A DNA stretch of 64,000 nt from Lutibacter flavus. Lineage in GTDB: Bacteria > Bacteroidota > Bacteroidia > Flavobacteriales > Flavobacteriaceae. The notes beneath the pieces are model-generated. The model was given only the letters and a program-made list of their open reading frames with translations. It was not told the origin of the DNA and did not search any database. Numbering within the stretch: position 1 is the stretch's first letter; each line of letters begins with the position of its first letter. The position numbers were made by a program, and so were the translations under genes. Where the stretch lies: assembly GCF_900188355.1 (NCBI RefSeq), contig NZ_FZNX01000001.1, forward strand, positions 419,754 to 483,753, given 5' to 3'. Shown here one piece after another: positions 44,612-52,518 of the stretch.

Positions 44612-45946
44612 ATGCAGCATAAAAAAACATTGTTAATTCTAATTTTCGGTTTGATTTTGATTTACTCTTGTAATATAGAAAAAGAAGGAAATATTGGACA
44701 AACAATTATTACCAAATGGCAAGGCGACAAAAGATCTGCAGTTTCAATAACCTATGATGATGGCATTATTAATCAATTCACGGTTGCTAAACCTATCATG
44801 GATAAGTTTAAAATGCCTGGTACTTTTTATATAATTACAGGAAAGATTGACGGGTCAGAAAAAGGGAAATTTATTGGTAGACCAAAAGAGGAAATAATTG
44901 AAGAGACAAAATATTCTAAAACTAATGAAAATAATTTCTTTGAAAGGGCTTCTCTTATTGCATTTACTGGAACTACTGAAGCTATAGATTTTCATTCGAG
45001 AGCGGGTTCTCTTTATGAGGCGGGAAACCGACTAGAAGCGTATATAATTTTAGATGAGGGATATAGTAAAATTAGAAGAGGGAAAATTAAAAACTTAAAT
45101 GAAGCAATATTTCATGACAATGTTATAGACACAACTACTTGGCAAGATCTAAAAAATTATGCTAAAGAGGGGCACGAAATAGCAAGTCATACGGTTACTC
45201 ACGCAAGACTAGCTGTTTTAGATGAAAAGAATTTATTGTATGAACTTGAACAAAGTAAAAAGGATATTGGGCATTTTTTGGGTGAAAAATATACTTTTTC
45301 AGCAGAATGTCCATATGGGACAGAAAATGAAAGAGTGATGGAATATGCACATAAATTATATCCTTCACTTAGAAATAGAATGCCAGAGCTTTATCTTGAA
45401 GAGATTAATAGAGGTAGTGACAAAAAACCTGAAGAATCGAAAAAAGAATATGTTCAATGGCAAAGAGGTCCTCTAACAAACACAGAAATGGATAAAATGA
45501 AAGAATGGGTTGATACTATCCTTATTCATGATAATATTTGGTTGGTTTTGGTTTTTCATGGTGTTGACGGAGTAGGATGGGAGCCTAAAACAGGTGAAGA
45601 ATTAGAAGATTATTTTAAGTATATAAATGATCGCAAAGAGCAAATTTGGACTGCTACTTTTGCAGATGTTACTAAGTATATTAGAGAAAGAAAAAGTACA
45701 AAGATTGAAATCGAATTGAAAGAGGAAAGAATCAAGCTGCATATATCTTCCAATTTAGACCCAAATGTTTATGATGTACCAATTACTTTAAAAACGTATG
45801 TTCCTAAAAGTTGGAAAAACGTTGCAATTAATAAAGATGACGTTATTTATAAAACACAAACAGATACACTAGGGAGTTATGTAACTTATTCCGTTATGCC
45901 AAATGAAAGAGATTTAGTTCTTGAAGAGGCATTGCAAAATAATTAG
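44612..45946 (+). CDS. Polysaccharide deacetylase lipoprotein (NodB homology)
   Basis: 444 residues with a lipoprotein signal (LIYSC, Cys20). NodB motifs are present: TYDDG (Asp49 and Asp50, base and metal ligand) and SHTVTH (two His metal ligands). An insert of about 100 residues separates the motifs, and residues about 360 to 440 form a beta domain. Such proteins remove N- or O-acetyl groups from glycans at the cell surface. The target is not evident; acetylated alginate is possible, but the gene is outside the alginate operons. The long leader may carry regulation. Confidence 0.85.
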   Translation: MQHKKTLLILIFGLILIYSCNIEKEGNIGQTIITKWQGDKRSAVSITYDDGIINQFTVAKPIMDKFKMPGTFYIITGKIDGSEKGKFIGRPKEEIIEETKYSKTNENNFFERASLIAFTGTTEAIDFHSRAGSLYEAGNRLEAYIILDEGYSKIRRGKIKNLNEAIFHDNVIDTTTWQDLKNYAKEGHEIASHTVTHARLAVLDEKNLLYELEQSKKDIGHFLGEKYTFSAECPYGTENERVMEYAHKLYPSLRNRMPELYLEEINRGSDKKPEESKKEYVQWQRGPLTNTEMDKMKEWVDTILIHDNIWLVLVFHGVDGVGWEPKTGEELEDYFKYINDRKEQIWTATFADVTKYIRERKSTKIEIELKEERIKLHISSNLDPNVYDVPITLKTYVPKSWKNVAINKDDVIYKTQTDTLGSYVTYSVMPNERDLVLEEALQNN

Positions 45947-46016
45947 TGTAAGTAATTTTAGAAACTTCAAGTGAAGAAAGCGTAAATTAGTTTTTAAAGA
46001 ATATTAAAAATTAAAA

Positions 46017-46045
46017 AACCCAAGTAATTTACTTGGGTTTTTTTG
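46017..46045 (+). terminator. Terminator after the deacetylase
   Basis: The same 11-base stem (AACCCAAGTAA) as at 1781, followed by T7. It directly abuts the 3' end of the tRNA-Met on the other strand. Confidence 0.9.
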
Positions 46046-46119
46046 TAGCGTGATGCAGAATTGAACTGCAGACCTCCGGGTTATGAATCCGACGCTCTAA
46101 CCAACTGAGCTACCACGCC
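46046..46119 (-). tRNA. tRNA-Met (anticodon CAT)
   Basis: The minus strand folds as a cloverleaf: acceptor GGCGTGG with TCACGCT (G-T wobbles), D arm GCTC...GAGC, anticodon loop TTCATAA, T stem TGCAG/CTGCA. CCA is not encoded. The anticodon stem has an A-C mismatch at 31-39. CAT could also be an initiator or a lysidine-modified Ile tRNA, but the acceptor and D arm look like elongator Met. The 3' end has been copied twice to the left. Confidence 0.9.
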
Positions 46120-46248
46120 ATTTATTAAGGGTGCAAATATAAAAATAAAAATCTTGTTGTCACAAATTTATTTTACTAATTTTTTTTTAATAATTTTAAT
46201 TTTTTTACAATGGATAATTTATATATATTGTGCTTTTAAAATAATAAG

Positions 46249-46632
46249 ATGTCAACAAAAATAAAATTTGAAATAGAGTTCCCGATTCACGCTTCACCAC
46301 ATATGTTATATCAGTACTTTGGTACGCCTTCTGGACTATCAGAATGGTTTGCAGACAATGTAAATTCTAGGGGAGAAGTGTATACTTTTATATGGGATGG
46401 GTCAGAAGAAAAGGCAAAAGTTCTACAGGAAAGACCAGAAGAAAAGATTAAATTTAAGTGGCTAGACGGCGAAGATGATAAATCTTTCTTCGAATTTAGA
46501 ATAGAAGTAGACGAAATAACTAAAGATGTTTCTTTAATTGTTACGGATTTTGCTGAAGAAGATGAAGTAGAAGAGTCTAAAATGTTTTGGACAAACCAAA
46601 TTGATGAATTAAAGCATACCATAGGCGCTTAA
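46249..46632 (+). CDS. START-like (AHSA1-type) domain protein
   Basis: 127 residues, a single START-like/SRPBCC fold: IEFPIHASPHMLYQYFGTP, then LSEWFADNVNSRGEVYTFIWDG and a C-terminal helix WTNQIDELKHTIG. It has no enzymatic motif. The family binds hydrophobic ligands or assists Hsp90-type chaperones; the role here is unknown. It is cytosolic, a single gene with its own terminator. Confidence 0.85.
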   Translation: MSTKIKFEIEFPIHASPHMLYQYFGTPSGLSEWFADNVNSRGEVYTFIWDGSEEKAKVLQERPEEKIKFKWLDGEDDKSFFEFRIEVDEITKDVSLIVTDFAEEDEVEESKMFWTNQIDELKHTIGA

Positions 46633-46655
46633 TAAAATAAACTTTTTACAATTAT

Positions 46656-46687
46656 AAAAACCTTGACTTATTTCGAGGTTTTTTTTA
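46656..46687 (+). terminator. Rho-independent terminator
   Basis: AAAACCT...AGGTTTT stem with TGACTTATTTCG between, then T8. Confidence 0.8.
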
Positions 46688-46714
46688 TTTAATTTTGTTT
46701 TCAAATTTTTTAAT

Positions 46715-47533
46715 ATGATAAATTTTAATGGCTATTTTATTGAAGACTCTAAAGAATTATTTAATGCAAATAATAGAGCGTTTAAATATGGGGATGCACT
46801 TTTTGAAACTATTAAAGTTAAAAAATCAAAAGTTTTATTTTTAGAAGATCATTATTTTAGGTTAATGGCCTCTATGAGAATGTTAAGAATGGAAATACCA
46901 ATGAGCTTAACTTTAGAGTTTTTTGAAAATGAAATTTTAAAAACAGTTGAAGAAAATAAATTGGAAAATGCTAGGATTAGATTTTCAGTTTTTAGAAAAG
47001 ATGGTGGATTGTATACTCCATTAACTAATGAAATTAGTTATTTAATTGAAGCTTCAAAATTAAATATAGCTATAAAAGAGATTTATACTTTAGATATTTA
47101 TAAAGATTATTACATTTATTCAGGCTTGTTGTCTACCTTAAAAACAACAAATAAAATTACAAATGTGTTAGCAAGTATATATGCTAAAGAAAATAACTTG
47201 GACAATTGTGTATTATTAAACGAAAAAAAGAATGTTGTAGAAGCAATTAATGGAAATATATTTGTTATTTTTAAAAATAAAATTAAAACTCCCGCTTTAA
47301 CAGAGGGTTGTGTAAAAGGAATAATGCGAAAAAAAATAATTGAATTAATCTCTGAAAATAATGAGTATTCTTTAGAAGAGACTTCAATTTCTCCATTTGA
47401 ACTTCAAAAAGCAGATGAAGTTTTTATTACCAATGCAATTATTGGAATACAACCTGTAACCAATTATAAAAAGTCAAGTTTTAATACAAAAATAACAGAA
47501 GAATTGGCAATTAGATTGGATAATTTAGTTTAG
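46715..47533 (+). CDS. Aminotransferase class IV (PabC/IlvE/Dat family)
   Basis: 272 residues, fold type IV PLP enzyme. It contains NNRAFKYGDALFETIKV at the start, the region of the PLP lysine (LKTTNKITNVLASIYAKE), and the ending ADEVFITNAIIGIQPV typical of 4-amino-4-deoxychorismate lyase and D-amino acid or branched-chain aminotransferases. The short length and the context leave PabC the best guess, for p-aminobenzoate synthesis. It ends 9 bases inside the convergent yqgE gene. Confidence 0.85.
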   Translation: MINFNGYFIEDSKELFNANNRAFKYGDALFETIKVKKSKVLFLEDHYFRLMASMRMLRMEIPMSLTLEFFENEILKTVEENKLENARIRFSVFRKDGGLYTPLTNEISYLIEASKLNIAIKEIYTLDIYKDYYIYSGLLSTLKTTNKITNVLASIYAKENNLDNCVLLNEKKNVVEAINGNIFVIFKNKIKTPALTEGCVKGIMRKKIIELISENNEYSLEETSISPFELQKADEVFITNAIIGIQPVTNYKKSSFNTKITEELAIRLDNLV

Positions 47534-48082
47534 AGAAGGATTTTTTGGAGCATTGGCCCAAATTTGATACTCACCACCAAATGCCATAATTTGGTTTTTC
47601 CAAATTTCATCGCTTTTTAAATTAAGTAAATTAGGATACTTATTTTTTACAATAACCCAGGTAGATTCATTCAATTCTTCAGTCAATTGATTTACTGACC
47701 AACCAGAATAACCTAAGAAAAAACGAATATCAGATTCATTTATTAGATGGTCATTTAATAAATCGGTTAAAGTTTCAAAATCTCCTCCCCAATAAAATTC
47801 ATCATCTATTTGAATACTATCAGGTATTAAATTTGGGACTTTATGTATAAAATATAGATTTTCCTGTTCAACCGGACCACCATTGTAAACGGGTAAATCA
47901 CATTCAATTTCTGGAATTAAATCTTTTAAAACAAATTCTGTTGGCTTATTTAAAATAAAACCAATACATCCATCTTTGTTATGCTCGGTTAAATAAATAA
48001 CAGACCTGTTAAATTCTTTATCATTAAGAATTGAAGGCTCGGCAATAAGTAATTTACCTTTAGTAGGATTTCTATCTAACAT
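47525..48082 (-). CDS. YqgE/AlgH family protein
   Basis: 185 residues, a full-length UPF0301 protein: PTKGKLLIAEPSILNDKEFNRSVIYL, then GCIGFILNKPT, YNGGPVEQENLYFIH, FLGYSGWSVNQL and WVIV. Despite the name AlgH, the family has no shown role in alginate use; the gene is conserved beside core genes in many bacteria and its biochemical function is unknown. It follows the HU gene on the same strand but is separated from it by a terminator. Confidence 0.93.
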   Translation of the reverse strand: MLDRNPTKGKLLIAEPSILNDKEFNRSVIYLTEHNKDGCIGFILNKPTEFVLKDLIPEIECDLPVYNGGPVEQENLYFIHKVPNLIPDSIQIDDEFYWGGDFETLTDLLNDHLINESDIRFFLGYSGWSVNQLTEELNESTWVIVKNKYPNLLNLKSDEIWKNQIMAFGGEYQIWANAPKNPSLN

Positions 48083-48124
48083 AGAGCAATGTTTTCTTAA
48101 ATATAGAAAAAAAAATCAATAAAA

Positions 48125-48151
48125 AAAACTCTTCAAAAATTGAAGAGTTTT
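48125..48151 (-). terminator. Terminator of the HU gene
   Basis: AAAACTCTTC / GAAGAGTTTT with a 7-base loop. On the minus strand a T-rich run follows. Confidence 0.85.
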
Positions 48152-48179
48152 AATTTGTAATAATTGAGATTTTTATTTT

Positions 48180-48452
48180 TTAGTTTACTGCATCACTAAA
48201 TCCAGCACCTGCTTTAAATTTCACAACATTTTTAGCTGCAATTTGAATAGTAGCTCCTGTTTGAGGATTTCTACCAGTTCTTGCCGCTCTTTTAGAGATA
48301 GACCAAGTTCCCCATCCTACTAATGCAACTTTATCACCTTTTTTAAGTGCTTTTGTTACATTATCTGTTAATGATTCTAATGCTGCTTTAGCTGCTGCTT
48401 TAGAAATGCCAGCATCTGCTGCCATTGCATCAATTAAATCTGATTTGTTCAT
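48180..48452 (-). CDS. HU family DNA-binding protein
   Basis: 90 residues, the usual HU length: [20 protein letters not shown], then [20 protein letters not shown], the DNA-binding arm [21 protein letters not shown] and the ending [13 protein letters not shown]. It bends and packages DNA as a dimer. The strong promoter and the terminators on both sides fit an abundant single-gene transcript. Confidence 0.96.
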   Translation of the reverse strand: MNKSDLIDAMAADAGISKAAAKAALESLTDNVTKALKKGDKVALVGWGTWSISKRAARTGRNPQTGATIQIAAKNVVKFKAGAGFSDAVN

Positions 48453-48507
48453 AACTTAAATTTTAAATTAATTGGTTAAACATTTTTTTTGCTTGTAATA
48501 AGCTTAA

Positions 48508-48537
48508 CAAAGTTAGAAGGAATAAGGGTTTATGCAA
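48508..48537 (-). promoter_or_regulatory. Promoter of the HU gene
   Basis: Minus strand TTG, 19-base spacer, TAACTTTG, in full agreement with TTTG-N19-21-TAnnTTTG. The start codon is about 56 bases downstream. Confidence 0.6.
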
Positions 48538-48642
48538 GTTTTTGTCCAAAAAAGAGAAGGATTTGTTAATAAATGATAGTAAATGTTAATAACATCAAAG
48601 CTTTTTTGTCAAATTTTCTCTAAAGCCCTGCAAAATATGGGC

Positions 48643-49587
48643 TTATTGCACTACAGCATTTGAATGAAACACATAGCCATTCAACAAACTTTTACTGTCC
48701 ATTTTTCTTTTTCCTGATAATTGAAGACTTTCTATTTTTATAAATCCTTTTACCACTGCAATTTTAATTTCATTTTTTGAAGTAATTACTGTTCCAACAT
48801 TTAGAGAATGTTCTTCAAATTCAGGTTTAACATCAAAGATTTTAACTTTTATTTCTTCCTTATTATTAATTAAAGTTGTCCAAGCCGCTGGAAATGGATT
48901 TAGACCTCTTATTAAATTATAAATATTTTCAATAGTATCATTCCAATTTATTTTACACGTGTTAGTAAATATTTTTGGAGCGGGTTTTTCTTCAACCTCG
49001 GGTTGTTTTATAGCTGTAACTTTTCCTTTTTCTATCTGTTTTACGGTTTCAACAACTAAGGCACTTCCAACATTCATAAGTTTGTCATGAAGTTCTCCTA
49101 AAATTTCATCTTTTCCAATTTCAACTTCTTTTTGTAAAATAATATTTCCAGTATCTATTTTTTCATCAATAAAAAAGGTAGATACACCAGTTTTAGTTTC
49201 ACCATTTATAATAGCCCAATTAATTGGTGCCGCACCTCTATAATTTGGTAAAAGCGATGCATGTAGATTAAAAGTACCATATTTAGGCAATTTCCAAACA
49301 ATAGTTGGCAACATTCTAAAGGCAACAACAATTTGTAAATTTGCGTTTAAGTCTTTTAATTCTTCAATAAATTCTTCACTTTTTAAATTTGTAGGTTGTA
49401 AAATATGCAATCCATTTTCTAAAGCGTATTTTTTTACTGCAGATTGATTTATTTTTCTGCCACGTCCTGCTGGTTTATCGGGTGCAGTTATTACACCAAC
49501 AATATTATATTTTGCTTTTAAAAGAGCGTCTAAGGGCGCAACAGCAAAATCTGGAGTCCCCATAAATACAATTCTTAAATCTCTCAT
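48643..49587 (-). CDS. fmt: Methionyl-tRNA formyltransferase
   Basis: 314 residues, the family length. The formyl-transferase core has IVFMGTPDFAVAPLDALL, the GRGRKI loop, NLHASLLPNYRGAAPINWAI (catalytic Asn and His) and TGVSTFFIDEKIDTGNI with its Asp; a C-terminal OB domain follows. It formylates initiator Met-tRNA. The ATG overlaps the recQ stop as TAATG, so the two are translationally coupled. A short GC-containing hairpin (AAGCCC/GGGCTT, 48623 to 48644) spans the stop. Confidence 0.97.
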   Translation of the reverse strand: MRDLRIVFMGTPDFAVAPLDALLKAKYNIVGVITAPDKPAGRGRKINQSAVKKYALENGLHILQPTNLKSEEFIEELKDLNANLQIVVAFRMLPTIVWKLPKYGTFNLHASLLPNYRGAAPINWAIINGETKTGVSTFFIDEKIDTGNIILQKEVEIGKDEILGELHDKLMNVGSALVVETVKQIEKGKVTAIKQPEVEEKPAPKIFTNTCKINWNDTIENIYNLIRGLNPFPAAWTTLINNKEEIKVKIFDVKPEFEEHSLNVGTVITSKNEIKIAVVKGFIKIESLQLSGKRKMDSKSLLNGYVFHSNAVVQ

Positions 49588-51482
49588 TAGAAGTTAAGTT
49601 TAAATTTATTTTGCGAAGTTATGGCTATTTTATTTTTTTCTAATAACAATTTAAGCGAATTTAAAAGTTGTTTTTCATTACATTTTAATATGGTAGCTAA
49701 TTGTTGCGATGATAATTCTTGATCTTTTAGAATTTTAATTATTTGATCTATAAGTGGTTGTGCAATTTTACTATTGTATGTTTTTGATTTGCAAACATCG
49801 CATTTTCCACAGGACTCAGTAATAATTTCATTAAAATAAGCGAGTAGCATAATATTTCTGCATACCTTCTTATTTCTTATAAATGAAATAGAAGCTTGCA
49901 ATTTTTCGAATTTCAAGTTATTCTGTTGCTCTATATTTTTTGAAATTCTATTTATAGTATAATCATCTTCACGAATTACTAAAAATGAAAGCCTCGAATC
50001 TGAATTCTCACAAGTGTAGTTAACAATTCCAATTTTGTGTAATTCTTTAAGTTCTTTTATTATTTCGTTTTTTTTAATACCTAATTTCTTTGATAAATTA
50101 AATTCGTTTATAACTGTATAATGTTCAAAAATACCCCCGTAGCTTCTAAGAATTAATTTGATTAGATTATTGTGTTTAGGATGCTTATCAATATAATTAA
50201 AGAGTTGATTGTTGCTTACTAAAAATTTTAAAGTCGATTTTTTACTGTAATTTTCATCTAAAAGAATAATATTTTCTCTTTCTAAAATTTTAATTGCATT
50301 GTAGGTTTGTAGCAGCTTTAAATTATAAACTAAACAAAATTCTTGTAAAGAAAAATTAAAAAATTCAATTGGCTGTTCTCCAATTGAAATTTTATAAAAC
50401 TGGTTTAAATTTGAATAAATTTGTTTAACATATTTTATTGAAGGAGTATTTAATTTGAAACGATTTTCGGCGTCAAATAAAGTAGCTTCATTTGTTAAAA
50501 TTAATGAGTAGGATTCTTTACCATCTCTTCCGGCTCTTCCAGCCTCTTGAATATAATTTTCTAAACTATTTGGTACGTTAATATGAACTACCGCTCTAAC
50601 GTTAGATTTATCTATCCCCATTCCAAAAGCGTTTGTTGCAACCATAATGGGGGTTTTATCAGATATCCAGGAAGAATAAGCATTATTTTTTTCTTGATTA
50701 GAAAGTCCTCCGTGGTAGTAAGTACTTTTATAATTATGCCTGATTAAATAGTTGTTTACTTCTTTCGTTTGTTTTCTATTATTGGTATATATAATTATAG
50801 AATCAGTAATTCTACCTACAATTTGAAGCAATTTTTCATAATAATTTTCAGTGTAAATAACCTGATATGTTAAGTTATTTCTTTGGAAAGATTTTTTAAA
50901 AATGGTTGCATTTTCAATTTCTAAATTCTTGGTAATATCTTCTAAAACTTTTTGGGTAGCCGTTGCTGTTAAAGCAATAAAATTTGCATTGGGTTGTAAT
51001 TCTTTTAAAATGTTTAATTTTAAATAAGAAGGTCTAAAATCGTGACCCCATTCTGAAATACAATGTGCTTCGTCAATAGCAAAAAATGAAACATTAATTT
51101 GTTTGATTTTATCTTGAATTAATTTTGATTGTAGTTTTTCTGGAGATAAGTATAAAAATTTATATCCGCCAAATTGTAAGTTGTCAAAAGCAATAATAAT
51201 TTCATCTTGTGAAAGTTGGGAAGTTAAGGCAATTGCTTTTATGTTTTTTTCTAATAGACTTTCAACCTGATCTTTAATTAATGCAATTAGAGGAGAAACC
51301 ACTATGCACACGCCATCTAATAACAAGGCAGGTATTTGATAACAAATAGATTTTCCTCCACCAGTTGGTAATAATACTACACAATTATCACCTTTTATTA
51401 CAGCTGTTATTATTTCCTCTTGTGGTTTTCTAAACTGAGTGTAATTCCAATGTTTTTTTAATATTTCAAGAGGAGAACTCAT
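49587..51482 (-). CDS. recQ: ATP-dependent DNA helicase RecQ
   Basis: 631 residues. Superfamily 2 helicase: the Q motif FRKPQEEII, Walker A PTGGGKS, DEAHCISEWGHDFRPSY, ALTATAT, then YYHGGLSNQEKN, GMGIDKSNVRAVVH and QEAGRAGRDG. The RQC zinc site CRNIMLLAYFNE..CGKCDVC follows. A winged-helix end is seen but no clear HRDC domain, so it is a short RecQ. It unwinds DNA in repair of stalled forks. It is coupled by TAATG overlaps to the genes on both sides. Confidence 0.96.
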   Translation of the reverse strand: MSSPLEILKKHWNYTQFRKPQEEIITAVIKGDNCVVLLPTGGGKSICYQIPALLLDGVCIVVSPLIALIKDQVESLLEKNIKAIALTSQLSQDEIIIAFDNLQFGGYKFLYLSPEKLQSKLIQDKIKQINVSFFAIDEAHCISEWGHDFRPSYLKLNILKELQPNANFIALTATATQKVLEDITKNLEIENATIFKKSFQRNNLTYQVIYTENYYEKLLQIVGRITDSIIIYTNNRKQTKEVNNYLIRHNYKSTYYHGGLSNQEKNNAYSSWISDKTPIMVATNAFGMGIDKSNVRAVVHINVPNSLENYIQEAGRAGRDGKESYSLILTNEATLFDAENRFKLNTPSIKYVKQIYSNLNQFYKISIGEQPIEFFNFSLQEFCLVYNLKLLQTYNAIKILERENIILLDENYSKKSTLKFLVSNNQLFNYIDKHPKHNNLIKLILRSYGGIFEHYTVINEFNLSKKLGIKKNEIIKELKELHKIGIVNYTCENSDSRLSFLVIREDDYTINRISKNIEQQNNLKFEKLQASISFIRNKKVCRNIMLLAYFNEIITESCGKCDVCKSKTYNSKIAQPLIDQIIKILKDQELSSQQLATILKCNEKQLLNSLKLLLEKNKIAITSQNKFKLNF

Positions 51483-52015
51483 TATTTAATGAACTCTAAA
51501 ATAAATTTAACTCTCTCTGAAACCGTTCCAATTGGAACTTCGATAATTGGATATTGTAAATCTTTATAAGTACGTTCTAAATGGTTATGAATAGCCAAAG
51601 CTTGTTCAAAATTTTCGTAGCGCTCATTATCAGAAATATAGATTTCTTCCCAAGGCGGCATTAAAAAAATATAATCGTAGCGGTATAAATTACTTTTAGT
51701 AGTATAGGTTTTTGGATAATCTATACTTATATAATTCATATAGGCCTGTACATCTGGGATTCCTCTATCAAAAAACACAATGTCAGAATTTTTAGTCTCA
51801 GCTTCAATATATTGATTTATACGGCTTTCAAGTAGTAATTCACTAAATAACAATGGTTTGGTTAAAAATAACTGCTCAGTTCCATTTTTTCTGGCATTTA
51901 TGGTAACCTCTCTTGAAACTTCATGCATACACATAAAATTCCGTTTACTTAATTCTTCTATTACAGTAGACTTTCCCGTACCTGGGCCGCCAGTTATAAC
52001 AATTTTATTTTGCAT
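51482..52015 (-). CDS. P-loop NTPase, AAA_28/NadR-like
   Basis: 177 residues: Walker A GGPGTGKST near the N terminus, a Walker B-like IVFFDRGIPD, and YDYIFLMPPWEEIYISDNER typical of the AAA_28 family, which resembles the ribosylnicotinamide kinase domain of NadR and small-molecule kinases. The substrate is unknown. It is the first gene of a tight three-gene unit with recQ and fmt, and the stop overlaps the recQ ATG. Confidence 0.85.
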   Translation of the reverse strand: MQNKIVITGGPGTGKSTVIEELSKRNFMCMHEVSREVTINARKNGTEQLFLTKPLLFSELLLESRINQYIEAETKNSDIVFFDRGIPDVQAYMNYISIDYPKTYTTKSNLYRYDYIFLMPPWEEIYISDNERYENFEQALAIHNHLERTYKDLQYPIIEVPIGTVSERVKFILEFIK

Positions 52016-52101
52016 AGCACAAAAATAAGTTATTCAATAAATTATACTTCAAATAATAATGTAATTTTGTCAGTAAAATATTAACATTTTAAAAATGGGC
52101 T

Positions 52102-52109
52102 TATTTTTG
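52102..52109 (+). promoter_or_regulatory. -7 box for the DUF493 gene
   Basis: TATTTTTG fits TAnnTTTG. It lies so close to the ATG at 52112 that transcription would start at or after it, which supports the ATG at 52133 as the true start. Confidence 0.5.
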
Positions 52110-52132
52110 TAATGTATATTTCAAAAAAAACA

Positions 52133-52414
52133 ATGGATAAAAGAACTGAATTTTATAAAAAATTAAAAAAGAAATTAAAAAAGGATACCAGTTTTCCAAC
52201 AAAGTATCTTTTTAAATTTATTGTCCCTTCAGATGTTGAAAAAATAGATCAAATTGAAGAGTTGTTTAATTTTACTGGAGCAGTTATAAATAAAAGGACT
52301 TCTAAAACGGGAAAATTTACAAGTGTCTCTGTTCATATTATTATGAAAAAAGCTGATGATATTATATTAAAATATCAACAAGCAGAGAAAATTGAAGGAA
52401 TAATTTCTTTGTGA
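52133..52414 (+). CDS. DUF493 (YbeD-like) family protein
   Basis: 93 residues from the ATG at 52133, chosen over 52112 because of the promoter position. The ferredoxin-like ACT-type fold is recognisable in KYLFKFIVPSDVEKIDQIEE, then KTGKFTSVSVHIIMKKADDI. The E. coli homologue YbeD has a fold like the ACT regulatory domain and no firm function. Flavobacterial genomes carry it as a short core gene. It is cytosolic. Confidence 0.85.
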   Translation: MDKRTEFYKKLKKKLKKDTSFPTKYLFKFIVPSDVEKIDQIEELFNFTGAVINKRTSKTGKFTSVSVHIIMKKADDIILKYQQAEKIEGIISL

Positions 52415-52518
52415 TTCTTTTAACATCCAAAATCAAAAATATAAAATAAATTGCACCGTTTTTCAGTTAATATTAATAAGTTTATCAATTATTAATTTTA
52501 AAAAGAAAACTAAATTTT

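Noticed and set aside
47525-48082. AlgH name taken as a link to the alginate locus
   Set aside because: The YqgE/AlgH family is a core gene of unknown function; it is 6.5 kb from the locus and has separate transcription.
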